NCBI RefSeq assembly: GCF_000349325.1 | Contig: NC_020504.1 | Location: 1,646,053 to 1,710,052, forward strand | Length of the DNA stretch: 64,000 nucleotides | Source of the DNA: Streptomyces davaonensis JCM 4913 | GTDB taxonomy: Bacteria; Actinomycetota; Actinomycetes; Streptomycetales; Streptomycetaceae | Reading direction: 5' to 3' | Shown here: positions 16,395 through 25,245 of the stretch, one piece after another | How positions within the stretch are numbered: position 1 is the first letter of the stretch | Layout of the letters: each line of letters starts with the position of its first letter | Notes under the pieces: model-generated | What the model saw: only the letters and a program-made list of their open reading frames with translations | The model's database searches: none | What the model was told of the DNA's origin: nothing | Translations under genes and position numbers: made by a program

Positions 16395-17391
16395 GCGGTG
16401 GGCCCGTGGTGCCGCGGATCTCCAGCGCGGGCGCGGCGAGGTGGACGCGGCCGGGTGCCTCGGGGTGGTCGAAGCGGTCCAGGAGGCAGCGGGCGGCGCG
16501 GCGGCCGACGTCGTGGCCGCCGCCGTCGACGGTGGTCAGCCACAGGTGCCGCAGCCGGGAGATGCTCGTGTTGTCGTAGCCGACGACGGACAGGTCGCGC
16601 GGCACCGCGAGGCCGAGTTCCTCGGCCGCCGAGAGCGCGCCGACACCGGCGATGTCGTTGACGGCGAAGACCGCGGTGGGCCGGTCGGGGCCGCCGCCCA
16701 GCAGCCGCACCATCGTGCGGTAGCCGCCCTCCTCGGTCATGTCACTGGCCGCCACGCGCGCGTGCTCCGCGAGGCCGTGGTCGCGCATCGTCTCCTCGAA
16801 GCTGCGGCGGCGCAGTTCGCCCACCGCGCCGTAGCCCGCGATGTGCGCGATCCGGCGGTGGCCGAGGCCGATGAGGTGCTCGGTGACCAGCCGGGCGCCC
16901 CGCTCGTCGTCCCCCGCGACGACGTCGACCCGGGCCGGTACCGCCTCCCGGGCCCCGGCCACGACGACCGGCATGCGTTCCGCGACGGCCTCCAGCGCGG
17001 CCGGGTCGGGCAGGGTGCCGACCACGACGAGTCCGTCGACGCTCAGGTCGAGGAAGAGGTCGGCCGGGTCCTGGCCGGTGCGGCGGTTGAGCCGGGCGTC
17101 GGCGAGCAGCATGCGCAGGCCGTTGTCGTGCAGCAGGGAGTTCAGCCCGTCGAGCAGTTCGACGAACCAGGGGTTGCGCAGGTCGTTCAGGAGGACGCCG
17201 ACGGTGCGGGTGCGGCGCTCGCTGAGGCTGCGGGCGGCGGTGTTCGGGCGGTAGCCGAGTTCGCGTACGGCCCGCAGCACGGCCTCGCGTTTCTCCGGCC
17301 GCACCTGCTCGGAGCCGCGCAGCACCAGGGAGACCAGGGACTTGGAGACACCGGCCCGTTCGGCCACGTCACGGATGGTCGGCGCTCTCAT
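16384..17391 (-). CDS. LacI-family repressor (adjacent to Gfo/Idh gene)
   Basis: A 335-residue regulator: headpiece TIRDVAERAGVSKSLVSLVLRG (residues 5-26), hinge, and a periplasmic-binding-type sugar domain (about 61-335). It is divergent from the dehydrogenase gene at 17503. A TGGACCGTTCCA site ends 5 bp upstream of its start and a TGGACCGGTCCA site lies ahead of the dehydrogenase, so it likely represses both. Confidence 0.9.
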   Translation of the reverse strand: MRAPTIRDVAERAGVSKSLVSLVLRGSEQVRPEKREAVLRAVRELGYRPNTAARSLSERRTRTVGVLLNDLRNPWFVELLDGLNSLLHDNGLRMLLADARLNRRTGQDPADLFLDLSVDGLVVVGTLPDPAALEAVAERMPVVVAGAREAVPARVDVVAGDDERGARLVTEHLIGLGHRRIAHIAGYGAVGELRRRSFEETMRDHGLAEHARVAASDMTEEGGYRTMVRLLGGGPDRPTAVFAVNDIAGVGALSAAEELGLAVPRDLSVVGYDNTSISRLRHLWLTTVDGGGHDVGRRAARCLLDRFDHPEAPGRVHLAAPALEIRGTTGPPLTD

Positions 17392-17395
17392 GTCC

Positions 17396-17489
17396 TGGAC
17401 CGTTCCATGGGCCGACCGGCCTTGTCAAAGGGTTGACATCGTCGAGGAATGCCGCTCAGGGTGGGCTGGACAGATTCTGGACCGGTCCA
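17396..17489. promoter_or_regulatory. Divergent promoter with paired LacI operators
   Basis: Operators TGGACCGTTCCA (17396-17407) and perfect palindrome TGGACCGGTCCA (17478-17489) flank two back-to-back -35 boxes: TGTCAA/TTGACA for the leftward gene at 17423-17428 and TTGACA for the rightward gene at 17433-17438, together an inverted repeat with a 4-bp centre. The operator centres are 82 bp apart, a distance that permits looping. Confidence 0.65.
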
Positions 17490-17502
17490 AAGAGGGGCTG
17501 TC

Positions 17503-18663
17503 ATGGTGGATGCGCTCGGGGTCGCCGTCGTCGGATTCGGCTGGATGGGGCGGGTGCACACCCAGGCCTACGCCCGGGTCCGCCACCACTATCCGCAGCT
17601 CCCCCTGCGCCCGGAGCTGGTCATGGTCGCCGAGGAGGTGCCGGGCCGGGCCGAGGAGGCCGCCGCGCAGTTCGGCTTCGCCGCCACCACCCGCGACTGG
17701 CGCGAGGTCGCCGCCGACCCGCGGGTACGGGCGGTCAGCGTCACCGCCCCGAACTTCCTGCACCGCGAGATCGGCGTCGCCATGGCCGAGGCGGGCAAGC
17801 ACCTGTGGATCGAGAAACCGGTGGGCCTCACCGCCGAGGACGCCCGCGCGGTCGCCGACGCGGTCGCCAAGGCCCGGGTGCGCGGCGCGGTCGGCTTCAA
17901 CTACCGCAACGCGCCCGCGGTGGAGACGGCGCGCGAGCTCATCGCCGCCGGGGAGATCGGCACGGTCACGCACGCGCGCGTACGGCTGTTCAGCGACTAC
18001 GCCGCCCATCCCGAGGGGGCGCTCACCTGGCGCTACGAGCGGGAGCGCGGCGGCAGCGGAGTCCTCGGCGACCTCGCCTCGCACGGCGTGGACCTGGCCC
18101 GCTATCTGCTCGGGGACCTCGTCTCCCTCACCGCCGACACGGCGGTCTTCGTGCCGCAACGCGCCCGCCCGACCGGCGTCACCGCCGGACACACCCGGGC
18201 GGCGGGCGGGGAACTCGGCCCGGTCGAGAACGAGGACTACGTCAGCTGCCTGCTCCGCTTCGCCTCCGGCGCCCGCGGCGTCCTGGAGGCCTGCCGGGTC
18301 TCGGTCGGCGAGCAGAACAACTACGGCTTCGAGGTGCACGGCACCAAGGGCGCGCTCTTCTGGGACTTCCGCCGGATGAACGAACTGGGCGTCAGCCGCG
18401 GCACGTCGTACCAGGACCAGCCCGTCAGCACGGTCTACGTCGGTCCCGGCGACGGCGAGTTCGGCGCCTTCCAGCCCGGCGCCGCCAACGCCATGGGCTA
18501 CGACGACCTGAAGGTCGTGGAGGCCCACCGCTTCCTGCGCTCGATCGCCGAGGGCAGGGCGTACGGGGCCACGCTCGCGGACGCCGTGCGCAGCGCCGAG
18601 GCCCTGGACGCGATGACCCGGTCCGCGGCGACCGGGGCCTGGGTCGATCTGCCTACGCCGTAG
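17503..18663 (+). CDS. Gfo/Idh/MocA-family NAD(P)-dependent dehydrogenase
   Basis: A 386-residue sugar or cyclitol oxidoreductase. The N-terminal Rossmann domain starts VAVVGFGWMGRVH and contains the family motif EKPVG; the C-terminal alpha/beta domain carries GGSGVLGDLASHGVDLARYL with the putative catalytic Asp/His pair. ATG 17503 is preceded by AGAGGGG. The 3' end overlaps the next LacI gene by 11 bp. It is the only structural gene in the divergent unit, so substrate is unknown. Confidence 0.88.
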   Translation: MVDALGVAVVGFGWMGRVHTQAYARVRHHYPQLPLRPELVMVAEEVPGRAEEAAAQFGFAATTRDWREVAADPRVRAVSVTAPNFLHREIGVAMAEAGKHLWIEKPVGLTAEDARAVADAVAKARVRGAVGFNYRNAPAVETARELIAAGEIGTVTHARVRLFSDYAAHPEGALTWRYERERGGSGVLGDLASHGVDLARYLLGDLVSLTADTAVFVPQRARPTGVTAGHTRAAGGELGPVENEDYVSCLLRFASGARGVLEACRVSVGEQNNYGFEVHGTKGALFWDFRRMNELGVSRGTSYQDQPVSTVYVGPGDGEFGAFQPGAANAMGYDDLKVVEAHRFLRSIAEGRAYGATLADAVRSAEALDAMTRSAATGAWVDLPTP

Positions 18664-19675
18664 GCATGTTGTAGGGCGTGACCACCTGGATCGCGGACGG
18701 CAGCGAGGGTCCCGCGGGCGGCAGCGCGCCGTGTGCCCGCATCACGTGGTGGCAGGCCTCGCGCAGGTCCTGGCGCAGATCGTGGTGGAGGACGGCGGAC
18801 AGCCGGTGCTCGCGCAGCAGCCGGGTGTTGTCGTGGTCGAGGTCGTGGGCGACGAACACCGCGCACCGGCGGCCGACGTCGGCGAAGGCCCGGAGGGTGG
18901 CGATGTTGCCGCCGCCGATGGAGTAGACGGCGCGGATCTCCGGATCGCGGTCGAGGGCGGCCCGGACCAGGTCGTACTGGGTGGCGTCCAGGCCCTGGCC
19001 CTCGGCGATCTCCACCAGCGCACGCTCGGGGTGGCGGGCCCGCATGGCGCTGCGGAAGCCCATCTCGCGCTCCTCCTCGTTGCGGAAGAAGCCGCTGGAG
19101 AGGCTGGTGAGCACATTGCCGGGCCGGTCGCCGAGCCACTGGCCCATCAGATACGCGGCGGTGGCACCGGCGGCCCGGTTGTCGATGCCGACGTAGGCCA
19201 GGCGCGAGGTGGACGGCAGGTCGGTCACCAGCGTCACCACGGGGATCCCGGCCTCCGTCAGGCGGGCCACGGCCGCTGTGACCTCGGGGACGTCCGGCGC
19301 TTTGAGGATCACGCCCTGCGAGCCGCGCCGGGCGATCCGGTCCAGGGTCCGGGTCAGCTCCTCGACCGGCCCGGTCTCCCGGAAGTGGAAGCGCGAGCGC
19401 ACCACCGCCGGGTGCAGCGACGGCAGTTCGGCCTCCAGGGCGGCCCGAACGGCGGTGCTGAACCGCTCGGGGGTCTGCATCACGATGTCGACCATGAAGG
19501 TACGGCCGACCAGCCGGACCTGCGTGCGCTGCCGGTCCAGGTCGGCGATGGCCTGTCGGACCTCCCGCGCGGTGCTCTCCCGCACCCCTCCCCTGGCGTT
19601 GAGCACCCGGTCCACGGTGGCCTCGCTCAGACCTGCCTGGCGTGCGATCTCACGGATCGGGAACGGGTGGCCCAC
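18653..19675 (-). CDS. LacI-family regulator of the dioxygenase/SDR/dehydrogenase operon
   Basis: A 340-residue regulator with headpiece IREIARQAGLSEATVDRVLNARGGV (about residues 7-31), followed by a sugar-binding domain of the ribose-binding type (VGIDNRAAGATAAYLMGQWL, VFVAHDLDHDNTRLL). The DR pattern in the recognition helix groups it with regulators often linked to inositol or rare-sugar genes. It is divergent from the PhyH operon, separated by 107 bp that holds an inverted repeat. Confidence 0.88.
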   Translation of the reverse strand: MGHPFPIREIARQAGLSEATVDRVLNARGGVRESTAREVRQAIADLDRQRTQVRLVGRTFMVDIVMQTPERFSTAVRAALEAELPSLHPAVVRSRFHFRETGPVEELTRTLDRIARRGSQGVILKAPDVPEVTAAVARLTEAGIPVVTLVTDLPSTSRLAYVGIDNRAAGATAAYLMGQWLGDRPGNVLTSLSSGFFRNEEEREMGFRSAMRARHPERALVEIAEGQGLDATQYDLVRAALDRDPEIRAVYSIGGGNIATLRAFADVGRRCAVFVAHDLDHDNTRLLREHRLSAVLHHDLRQDLREACHHVMRAHGALPPAGPSLPSAIQVVTPYNMPTA

Positions 19676-19728
19676 GCCGACGCTCCTTGAGGGGTTTTTG
19701 ATGGCTTCCTGCTGGTTGTTCGACGTCT

Positions 19729-19740
19729 TTGTCCTGACAA
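19729..19740. promoter_or_regulatory. Inverted repeat TTGTC-CT-GACAA, candidate operator
   Basis: Perfect 5-bp arms around a 2-bp centre; outward bases extend imperfectly to TCTT/AGA. It lies between the LacI gene and the dioxygenase gene, 42 bp before the latter, and could be the site of the adjacent LacI protein. Confidence 0.45.
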
Positions 19741-19782
19741 GAATGACAGCACTGCCCGACCCCTGTCACCGAGAGGACGCCG

Positions 19783-20919
19783 ATGTCCTTCACCCCCTGG
19801 CTGTCCGCCGAGGACTGCGACCTCGACTCCTTCCGGACGCTCGTCGAGCGGGCCACCGACCCGGCCGACTACCCGTGCGCCGCGTCCGTGGAGCGCGAGG
19901 TGCCGGTCTACGAGGGGACCGCGGGCGGCGAGAAGCTGCGGGCCGAGCTGGTGCGCGCGCTCACCGACGGTCCCGGGGTCGTGGTGTTCCGGGGCGCCTT
20001 CCCCGACCCGGTCGTGGTCGACCGGCTCACCGAGGTGTTCGAGGCCCTGATCGCCGAACAGCGCGCCTCGGGCACGCAGGCCGGCGACCACTTCGCCCGG
20101 CCGGGGGCCAACGACCGGATCTGGAACGCGTTGGAGAAGGCGGCCCTCCACGACCCGGAGGCCTTCGCCGACTACTACGCCAACGACGTCCTGGCGCTGG
20201 TCTCGGAGGCCTGGCTCGGCCCCGGCTACCAGGTCACCTCGCAGGTCAACGTCGTCAACCCGGGCGGCGCCGCGCAGACCGCGCACCGCGACTACCACCT
20301 CGGCTTCCTGTCCGACGAGACCGCGGCCGCCTACCCGGCGCACGTGCACCGGCTCTCCCCCGTGCTCACCCTCCAGGGCGCGGTCGCCCACGGCGACATG
20401 CCGGTGGAGTCCGGCCCGACGATGTACCTGCCGTACTCGCAGACGTACGAACCGGGCTATCTCGCCTGGCGGCGCCCGGAGTTCCAGGAGTACTTCGACG
20501 CGCACCACGTCCAACTCCCGCTGGCCAAGGGCGACGCCGCCTTCTTCAACCCGGCGCTGTTCCACGCCGCCGGCACCAACCGCTCCACGGACGTACGGCG
20601 CATGGCCAACCTGCTCCAGGTCTCCTCCGCGTTCGGGCGGGCGATGGAGACCGTGGACCGCCGGGCGATCGTGAACACCGTCTACCCGGTGCTGCTGGAG
20701 CGCCGGGCCGCGGGCGTGGACGAGGACCGCCTGCGGAACGTGATCGCCGCGAGCGCCGAGGGCTACCCCTTCCCCACCAACCTCGACAACGACCCGCCGG
20801 TCGACGGACTCGCCCCGCCCTCCCAGGCGGACGTCGTACGCCGCGCGCTGCGCGAGGCATGGACCCCCGATGCCCTGCGCCAGGAGCTGAGGGCCTGGGC
20901 CGCGCGCCGCGCGAGCTGA
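19783..20919 (+). CDS. Phytanoyl-CoA dioxygenase-family Fe(II)/2-oxoglutarate enzyme
   Basis: A 378-residue oxygenase with the 2-His-1-carboxylate site: HRD in TAHRDYHLG (about residue 168) and a distal His in NPALFHAAGTNRS, with the 2OG-binding Arg a few residues on. The region GPVVVFRGAFP-like near residue 65 begins the double-stranded beta-helix. First gene of an operon with an SDR (15 bp gap) and a Gfo/Idh dehydrogenase. The context suggests hydroxylation of a sugar- or cyclitol-like compound rather than phytanoyl-CoA; the substrate is not known. Confidence 0.82.
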   Translation: MSFTPWLSAEDCDLDSFRTLVERATDPADYPCAASVEREVPVYEGTAGGEKLRAELVRALTDGPGVVVFRGAFPDPVVVDRLTEVFEALIAEQRASGTQAGDHFARPGANDRIWNALEKAALHDPEAFADYYANDVLALVSEAWLGPGYQVTSQVNVVNPGGAAQTAHRDYHLGFLSDETAAAYPAHVHRLSPVLTLQGAVAHGDMPVESGPTMYLPYSQTYEPGYLAWRRPEFQEYFDAHHVQLPLAKGDAAFFNPALFHAAGTNRSTDVRRMANLLQVSSAFGRAMETVDRRAIVNTVYPVLLERRAAGVDEDRLRNVIAASAEGYPFPTNLDNDPPVDGLAPPSQADVVRRALREAWTPDALRQELRAWAARRAS

Positions 20920-20934
20920 AAGGAACCGCACATC

Positions 20935-21711
20935 ATGGGACTTCTCGACGACAAGGTCGTCCTCGTCAACGGCGGTACGCAGGGCGTGGGTGCCGCCGTC
21001 GCCCGTGCCGCCGTGCGCGAGGGGGCGGTCGTGGCCGTCACCGGCCGGCGCGCCGAGCCCGGCGAGGCGCTGGTGGCGGAGCTGGCCGCCGCGGGCGGCA
21101 AGGCCCTGTTCGTCCGCGCCGACCTGGCCGACGCCGAGCGGTCGAGGACCGCCGTCGCCGAGGTCGTGGCGGCCTGCGGGCGGATCGACTGTCTGGTCAA
21201 CGCCGCCGGGCTGACCTCTCGGGGCACCCTGCTGGACACCACGCCCGAGTTGTTCGACCAGCACATCGCGATCAACCTCAGAGCGCCCTTCTTCGCCATG
21301 CAGGCCGCCGTCGCGGACATGGTCACCCGGGAGGCGCCCGGCACGATCGTCAACATCATCACCTCCTCGGCGCACGGCGGACAGCCCTTCCTCGCTCCGT
21401 ACGTCGCCGCCAAGGCCGGGCTCGTCGGGCTCACCCGCAACGCCGCCCACGCCCACCGTTTCGACCGGATCCGGATCAACGGCCTCAACATCGGCTGGAC
21501 GGAGACCGAGGGCGAGGACGCGACCCAGCGCACCTTCCACGGCGCGGGCGACGACTGGCGGGAACGCGCCGCGGCCCGGCTGCCGATGGGCACATTGGGC
21601 CAGCCGGACGAGATCGCCGACTTCGTGGTGTTCCTGCTCTCGGAACGCTCCGGAGTGGTCACCGGCTCAGTGATCGACTGGGACCAGAACGTCCTCGGTG
21701 GACTGGACTAG
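20935..21711 (+). CDS. Short-chain dehydrogenase/reductase
   Basis: A 258-residue NAD(P)-dependent SDR: cofactor motif NGGTQGVGAAVAR (the usual TGxxxGxG is replaced by NGGTQGVG), NAAG near residue 88, and the active-site pair Tyr-Lys in APYVAAKAGLVGLTRNAA with an upstream Ser (ITSSAHGG). Ribosome site AAAGGAA precedes ATG 20935. It lies between the dioxygenase and the Gfo/Idh gene and probably oxidises a hydroxyl of the same substrate. Confidence 0.9.
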   Translation: MGLLDDKVVLVNGGTQGVGAAVARAAVREGAVVAVTGRRAEPGEALVAELAAAGGKALFVRADLADAERSRTAVAEVVAACGRIDCLVNAAGLTSRGTLLDTTPELFDQHIAINLRAPFFAMQAAVADMVTREAPGTIVNIITSSAHGGQPFLAPYVAAKAGLVGLTRNAAHAHRFDRIRINGLNIGWTETEGEDATQRTFHGAGDDWRERAAARLPMGTLGQPDEIADFVVFLLSERSGVVTGSVIDWDQNVLGGLD

Positions 21712-21736
21712 CAAACCCCCGGACCAGCAAACCCCC
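21705..21736 (+). repeat. 16-bp tandem duplication at SDR stop codon
   Basis: Two adjacent copies of GGAC(T/C)AGCAAACCCCC (21705-21720 and 21721-21736) differ at one base. The first includes the SDR stop TAG. It looks like a recent local slippage duplication that lengthened the spacer before the next gene. Confidence 0.6.
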
Positions 21737-21762
21737 CGCACTCTTCTAGGAGCCGCACCCTC

Positions 21763-22767
21763 ATGCGCATCGGAATCCTCGGCCTCGGCCGCATCGGCGC
21801 CTTCCACGCCGAGACCCTCTCCGGACTCGACGCCGTCGACTCCCTCGTGCTCACCGACCCGTTCGCGGACGCGGCGAAGTCCGCCGCCGAGCGGTTCGGC
21901 GGCGAGGTCGTGGACTCGCCCGAGGCCCTGTTCGCCGCCGGGGTGGACGGCATCGTCGTCGCCGCGGCCACGGACGCCCACCCCGCGCTGATCCTCGCCG
22001 GGGTCGAGGCGGGCATCCCCGTGTTCTGCGAGAAGCCCGTCGCCCGGACCATGAGCGAGGGCGCCCAGGTCCTCAAGGCCGTGCAGGGCACGGGCGTGCC
22101 GATCCAGATCGGCTACAACCGCCGCTTCGACACCGGTTTCGTCGCCGCCCGCCAGGCCGTCCGGTCCGGCGAACTCGGCAAGCTGCACACCGTACGGTCG
22201 ACCACGCTCGACCCGGCACCGCCGCCCGCCGGGTACATCGCCGCCTCCGGCGGCATCTTCCGGGACTGCTCGGTGCACGACTTCGACATCATCCGCTGGG
22301 TGACGGGCCGCGAGGTCACCGAGGTGTACGCCGTCGGAGGCAACCGGGGCGCCGACTACATCCGGGAGGCGGGCGACGCCGACACCACCGGCGCGCTCCT
22401 CACCCTGGACGACGGCACCATCGCGGTGGTCTCCAACTCCCGCCACAACGCCCGGGGTTACGACGTCCGCATGGAGATCCACGGCTTCACGGACTCCATC
22501 GCCGTGGGCCTGGAGGACAAGCTGCCGCTGCGCTCGGTGGAGCCCGGGGTGACCTTCCCCGCGGGCACCCCGCACGACTTCTTCATGGACCGATTCACGG
22601 CCGCCTACCGCGCCGAACTCACCGCGTTCACCGAGGTCGTGGCAGGCACCCGGACCTCCCCGTGCACGATCGAGGACGCCCTGGAGGCGGGCTGGATCGC
22701 CGACGCGTGCACCCTGTCCCTGCACGAGCACCGGCCCGTCACCGTCGAGGAAGTACGGCAGGCCTGA
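21763..22767 (+). CDS. Gfo/Idh/MocA dehydrogenase, inositol 2-dehydrogenase-like
   Basis: A 334-residue protein close to IolG-type inositol dehydrogenases: GILGLGRIGAFHAET at the N-terminus, FCEKPVARTM at about 88-97, IGYNRRFDTGF, and the catalytic segment GIFRDCSVHDFDIIRWVTG with Asp and His. Third gene of the dioxygenase operon. A strong bidirectional terminator follows. myo-Inositol or a related cyclitol is the most likely substrate class; the exact one is not readable. Confidence 0.85.
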   Translation: MRIGILGLGRIGAFHAETLSGLDAVDSLVLTDPFADAAKSAAERFGGEVVDSPEALFAAGVDGIVVAAATDAHPALILAGVEAGIPVFCEKPVARTMSEGAQVLKAVQGTGVPIQIGYNRRFDTGFVAARQAVRSGELGKLHTVRSTTLDPAPPPAGYIAASGGIFRDCSVHDFDIIRWVTGREVTEVYAVGGNRGADYIREAGDADTTGALLTLDDGTIAVVSNSRHNARGYDVRMEIHGFTDSIAVGLEDKLPLRSVEPGVTFPAGTPHDFFMDRFTAAYRAELTAFTEVVAGTRTSPCTIEDALEAGWIADACTLSLHEHRPVTVEEVRQA

Positions 22768-22782
22768 GCGAGCCGGGCAACC

Positions 22783-22805
22783 GGGCACCCGCGGCGCGGG
22801 TGCCC
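22783..22805. terminator. Bidirectional terminator hairpin
   Basis: GGGCACCCGC-GGC-GCGGGTGCCC, a perfect 10-bp stem with a 3-nt loop, between the convergent dehydrogenase and VOC genes. There is no T tract, as often in Streptomyces. Confidence 0.75.
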
Positions 22806-22818
22806 AGGTCGGTCGGAG

Positions 22819-23232
22819 TCAGCCCGTCTTCTCGCTGATGTTGACCATCCACGGCACCCCGAAGCGGTCGGTGCACATGCCGAAGACGTCGCCCCACATC
22901 TGCTTGTCCAGGGGCACCGAGACCTGCCCGCCCTCGGACAGCTGCTCCCAGTAGCCGCGCAGCTCGGCGTCGTCGTCGCCGCTGAGGCTGATGGCGTACT
23001 TGTGCTCGCCCTGCTTGCCGGCCCCCTCGGGGTTGTCGGCGCCCATCAGGGTGAAGCCGTTCGGGGTCTCCAGCATGCCGTGCATGATCTTGTCGGCCAT
23101 CGCGGGGTCCGGCTGGCCGAAGTCGCCGTAGGAGTTCAGGTTCAGCGTGCCGCCGAAGACCTGCTGGTAGAACTCCATCGCCTGGCGGGCGTCGCCGCCG
23201 AAGGTGAGGTAGGGGTTGAGTCGTGAAGCCAT
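22819..23232 (-). CDS. VOC-family (PhnB/glyoxalase-like) protein
   Basis: A 137-residue single-domain protein of the PhnB-like VOC group: NPYLTFGGDARQAMEFYQQVFGG, HGMLETPNGFTLMGAD, and the C-terminal WGDVFGMCTDRFGVPWMVNI. ATG 23232 has GGGAGG 6 bp upstream; a longer reading to 23292 lacks one. Such proteins are usually of unknown function. It is not clearly part of the sugar operons around it. Confidence 0.82.
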   Translation of the reverse strand: MASRLNPYLTFGGDARQAMEFYQQVFGGTLNLNSYGDFGQPDPAMADKIMHGMLETPNGFTLMGADNPEGAGKQGEHKYAISLSGDDDAELRGYWEQLSEGGQVSVPLDKQMWGDVFGMCTDRFGVPWMVNISEKTG

Positions 23233-23319
23233 CACTAGCCTCCCGGTACGGGAACGGTCACTGCTGGGCACGCTAGCGCGGGGCACTGACAACGGCCTGT
23301 CGAAGGCTCGGGGCGTGTC

Positions 23320-24333
23320 TCAGCCGTACAGCGACGGCCGCGGGGCAAGCTCCACCTCGACCCGGCCGCCCTCGTGCAGCGACCGCACCCCGGCCTCGCA
23401 CACGGCGGCGGCCGCGTATCCGTCCCAGATGCTCGGGCCGGTGACCTCACCACGCCGGGTGGCGTCGACCCATGCCTGGACCTCCCGGTCGTAGGCGTCG
23501 GCGAAGCGTTCGGTCCAGTCCTGCGTGATGCTGCCGCCCCAGCGTCCCGCCATGGCGGTGACCATGGCGTGGCCGTCGCCCACGCGCGCGGTGCCGCGTT
23601 CGCAGACCGCCTCGGCCTGGACCTGGTAGCCGAAGCCGCAGTTGACGAAGATCTCCACGTCCGCGAGGGCCCCGCCGGCGGTCTCGAGGACCACGAACTG
23701 CGGGTCGATCAGCCCCTCGGGGGCACCGGCGGACGAGGCCGGACGCAGCACGGTGACGGCCGTGATCTCGTCGCCGGCCAGCCAGCGGGTCACGTCCACC
23801 TCGTGGGCCACGGAGTCGGTGATCAGCATGTCGGAGGTGAAGAAGGACGCGCTGGCCACATTGCGGTGCCGCTGGTGCAGCATCAGCGGCCGGCCCAGCT
23901 GCCCGGTCTCCAGCAGCGCCTTGAGCCGGGTGTACTCGGCGTCGTAGCGGCGCATGAAGCCGACCTGCACGCGGCGCCTGCCGAGAGCCCGCTCGGCCTC
24001 GACGAGACGCAGCGCGGAGGCGGCGTCGGGGGTGAGGGGCTTCTCGCACAGCACCGGGAGGTCGCGGGCGAAGGCGGCCATCAGCGCGGCCTCGTGCGCC
24101 GGGCCCGGGGAGGCGACGAGGACGGCGTCGACCTCGGCCGACGCCATCGCCGCGGCCGGGTCGGTGTGCACGGCGCAGCCTTCGACGCGGGCGGCCACGG
24201 CCTTGGCCCGCTCCGCTTCGATGTCCACCACGGCCGTGACCCGTGCCCCGCTGACGACCTCCTGGATCCGGCGGACATGGTCGGCGCCCATGCGTCCGGT
24301 GCCGATGACGGCGATGCCCAGGGGTGTGGCCAT
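23320..24333 (-). CDS. Gfo/Idh/MocA dehydrogenase, last gene of sugar ABC operon
   Basis: A 337-residue IolG-like oxidoreductase: [34 protein letters not shown] and [20 protein letters not shown] with the catalytic Asp/His region. ATG 24333 begins 10 bp after the IolE-like gene. The operon order (binding protein, permease, ATPase, IolE-like, this gene) resembles inositol uptake and catabolism units, so a myo- or scyllo-inositol-type substrate is likely but not shown. Confidence 0.87.
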   Translation of the reverse strand: MATPLGIAVIGTGRMGADHVRRIQEVVSGARVTAVVDIEAERAKAVAARVEGCAVHTDPAAAMASAEVDAVLVASPGPAHEAALMAAFARDLPVLCEKPLTPDAASALRLVEAERALGRRRVQVGFMRRYDAEYTRLKALLETGQLGRPLMLHQRHRNVASASFFTSDMLITDSVAHEVDVTRWLAGDEITAVTVLRPASSAGAPEGLIDPQFVVLETAGGALADVEIFVNCGFGYQVQAEAVCERGTARVGDGHAMVTAMAGRWGGSITQDWTERFADAYDREVQAWVDATRRGEVTGPSIWDGYAAAAVCEAGVRSLHEGGRVEVELAPRPSLYG

Positions 24334-24343
24334 GGAGGTCCTC

Positions 24344-25243
24344 TCAGGCGCCGCAGGACCGCAGGAACTTGCGGGTGCGCACCGCGATCGGCAGCGGCTT
24401 GTCCGGCTCGCAGGGGTACATGTCCTGCTCGACGATGGCGAACAGCTCGACCCCGAGCCGCTGCGCGGCCACCAGCACCGGCTCGAGATCCGGGACACCG
24501 GCGGGCGGTTCACACATCACGCCGCGCTGCACGGCCGGCCCGAACGGGATCTCGTTCTTCACGACGTCCGCGAGGATCTCCGGGTCGACCTGCTTGAGGT
24601 GCAGATAGCCGATGCGTTCGCCGTAGGTCTCGATCAGCTTGACGCTGTCCCCGCCGCAGTATGCGTAGTGCCCGGTGTCCAGGCAGAGGTTGACGAGGTC
24701 GGAGTCGGTGGAGTCGAGGAAGCGCTCCACGTGGTCCTCGGTGTCGATGTGGGTGTCGGCGTGCGGGTGGACCACGATGTCGAGGCCGTAGGCCTCCTTC
24801 ACCTCGTGGCCGAGGCGCTCCATGCCCTTGGTGAGGTGGGCCCACTGCTCGCCGGTGAGCTCCGGCGGCTCCAGGATCTCGGCGGTCTTGTCGTCGCGCC
24901 AGAAGGAGGGGATGACGACGAGGTGCTCGGCGCCCATCGCCTGGGTGAGGGCCGCGACCTGGCTGACGTGCTCCCAGGTGGACTCCCAGACGGCGGGACC
25001 GCGGTGCAGTCCGGTGAAGACCGTGCCGGCGGACACGGTGAGGTCGCGGCGGGCGATCTCGTCGGTGAGCCGGGCCGGGTCGGTGGGGAGGTAGCCGTAC
25101 GGGCCGAGTTCGATCCACCGGTATCCGGCCTCGGCGACCTCGTCCAGGAAGCGTTCCCAGGGGACCTGCTGGGGGTCGTCGGGGAACCACACGCCCCAGG
25201 AGTCCGGGGCGGAGCCGACCCGGATGCGGTCCAGTGACGCCAT
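24344..25243 (-). CDS. IolE-like sugar phosphate isomerase/epimerase family (TIM barrel)
   Basis: A 299-residue xylose-isomerase-like TIM barrel, with [15 protein letters not shown] near the N-terminus typical of 2-keto-myo-inositol dehydratases, and metal ligands in [23 protein letters not shown] and HLKQVD. ATG 25243 follows GGAAGG by 7 bp and begins 2 bp after the ATPase stop. In the inositol pathway this enzyme dehydrates 2-keto-myo-inositol; here that is the best match rather than proof, because iolB, C and D are absent from the window. Confidence 0.8.
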   Translation of the reverse strand: MASLDRIRVGSAPDSWGVWFPDDPQQVPWERFLDEVAEAGYRWIELGPYGYLPTDPARLTDEIARRDLTVSAGTVFTGLHRGPAVWESTWEHVSQVAALTQAMGAEHLVVIPSFWRDDKTAEILEPPELTGEQWAHLTKGMERLGHEVKEAYGLDIVVHPHADTHIDTEDHVERFLDSTDSDLVNLCLDTGHYAYCGGDSVKLIETYGERIGYLHLKQVDPEILADVVKNEIPFGPAVQRGVMCEPPAGVPDLEPVLVAAQRLGVELFAIVEQDMYPCEPDKPLPIAVRTRKFLRSCGA

Positions 25244-25245
25244 GT

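Noticed and set aside
19209..21749. An 846-codon plus-strand frame across a LacI gene, the dioxygenase and the SDR
   Set aside because: It crosses a divergent promoter and two better-supported genes in other frames; sequence is Arg/Gly/Pro-rich.
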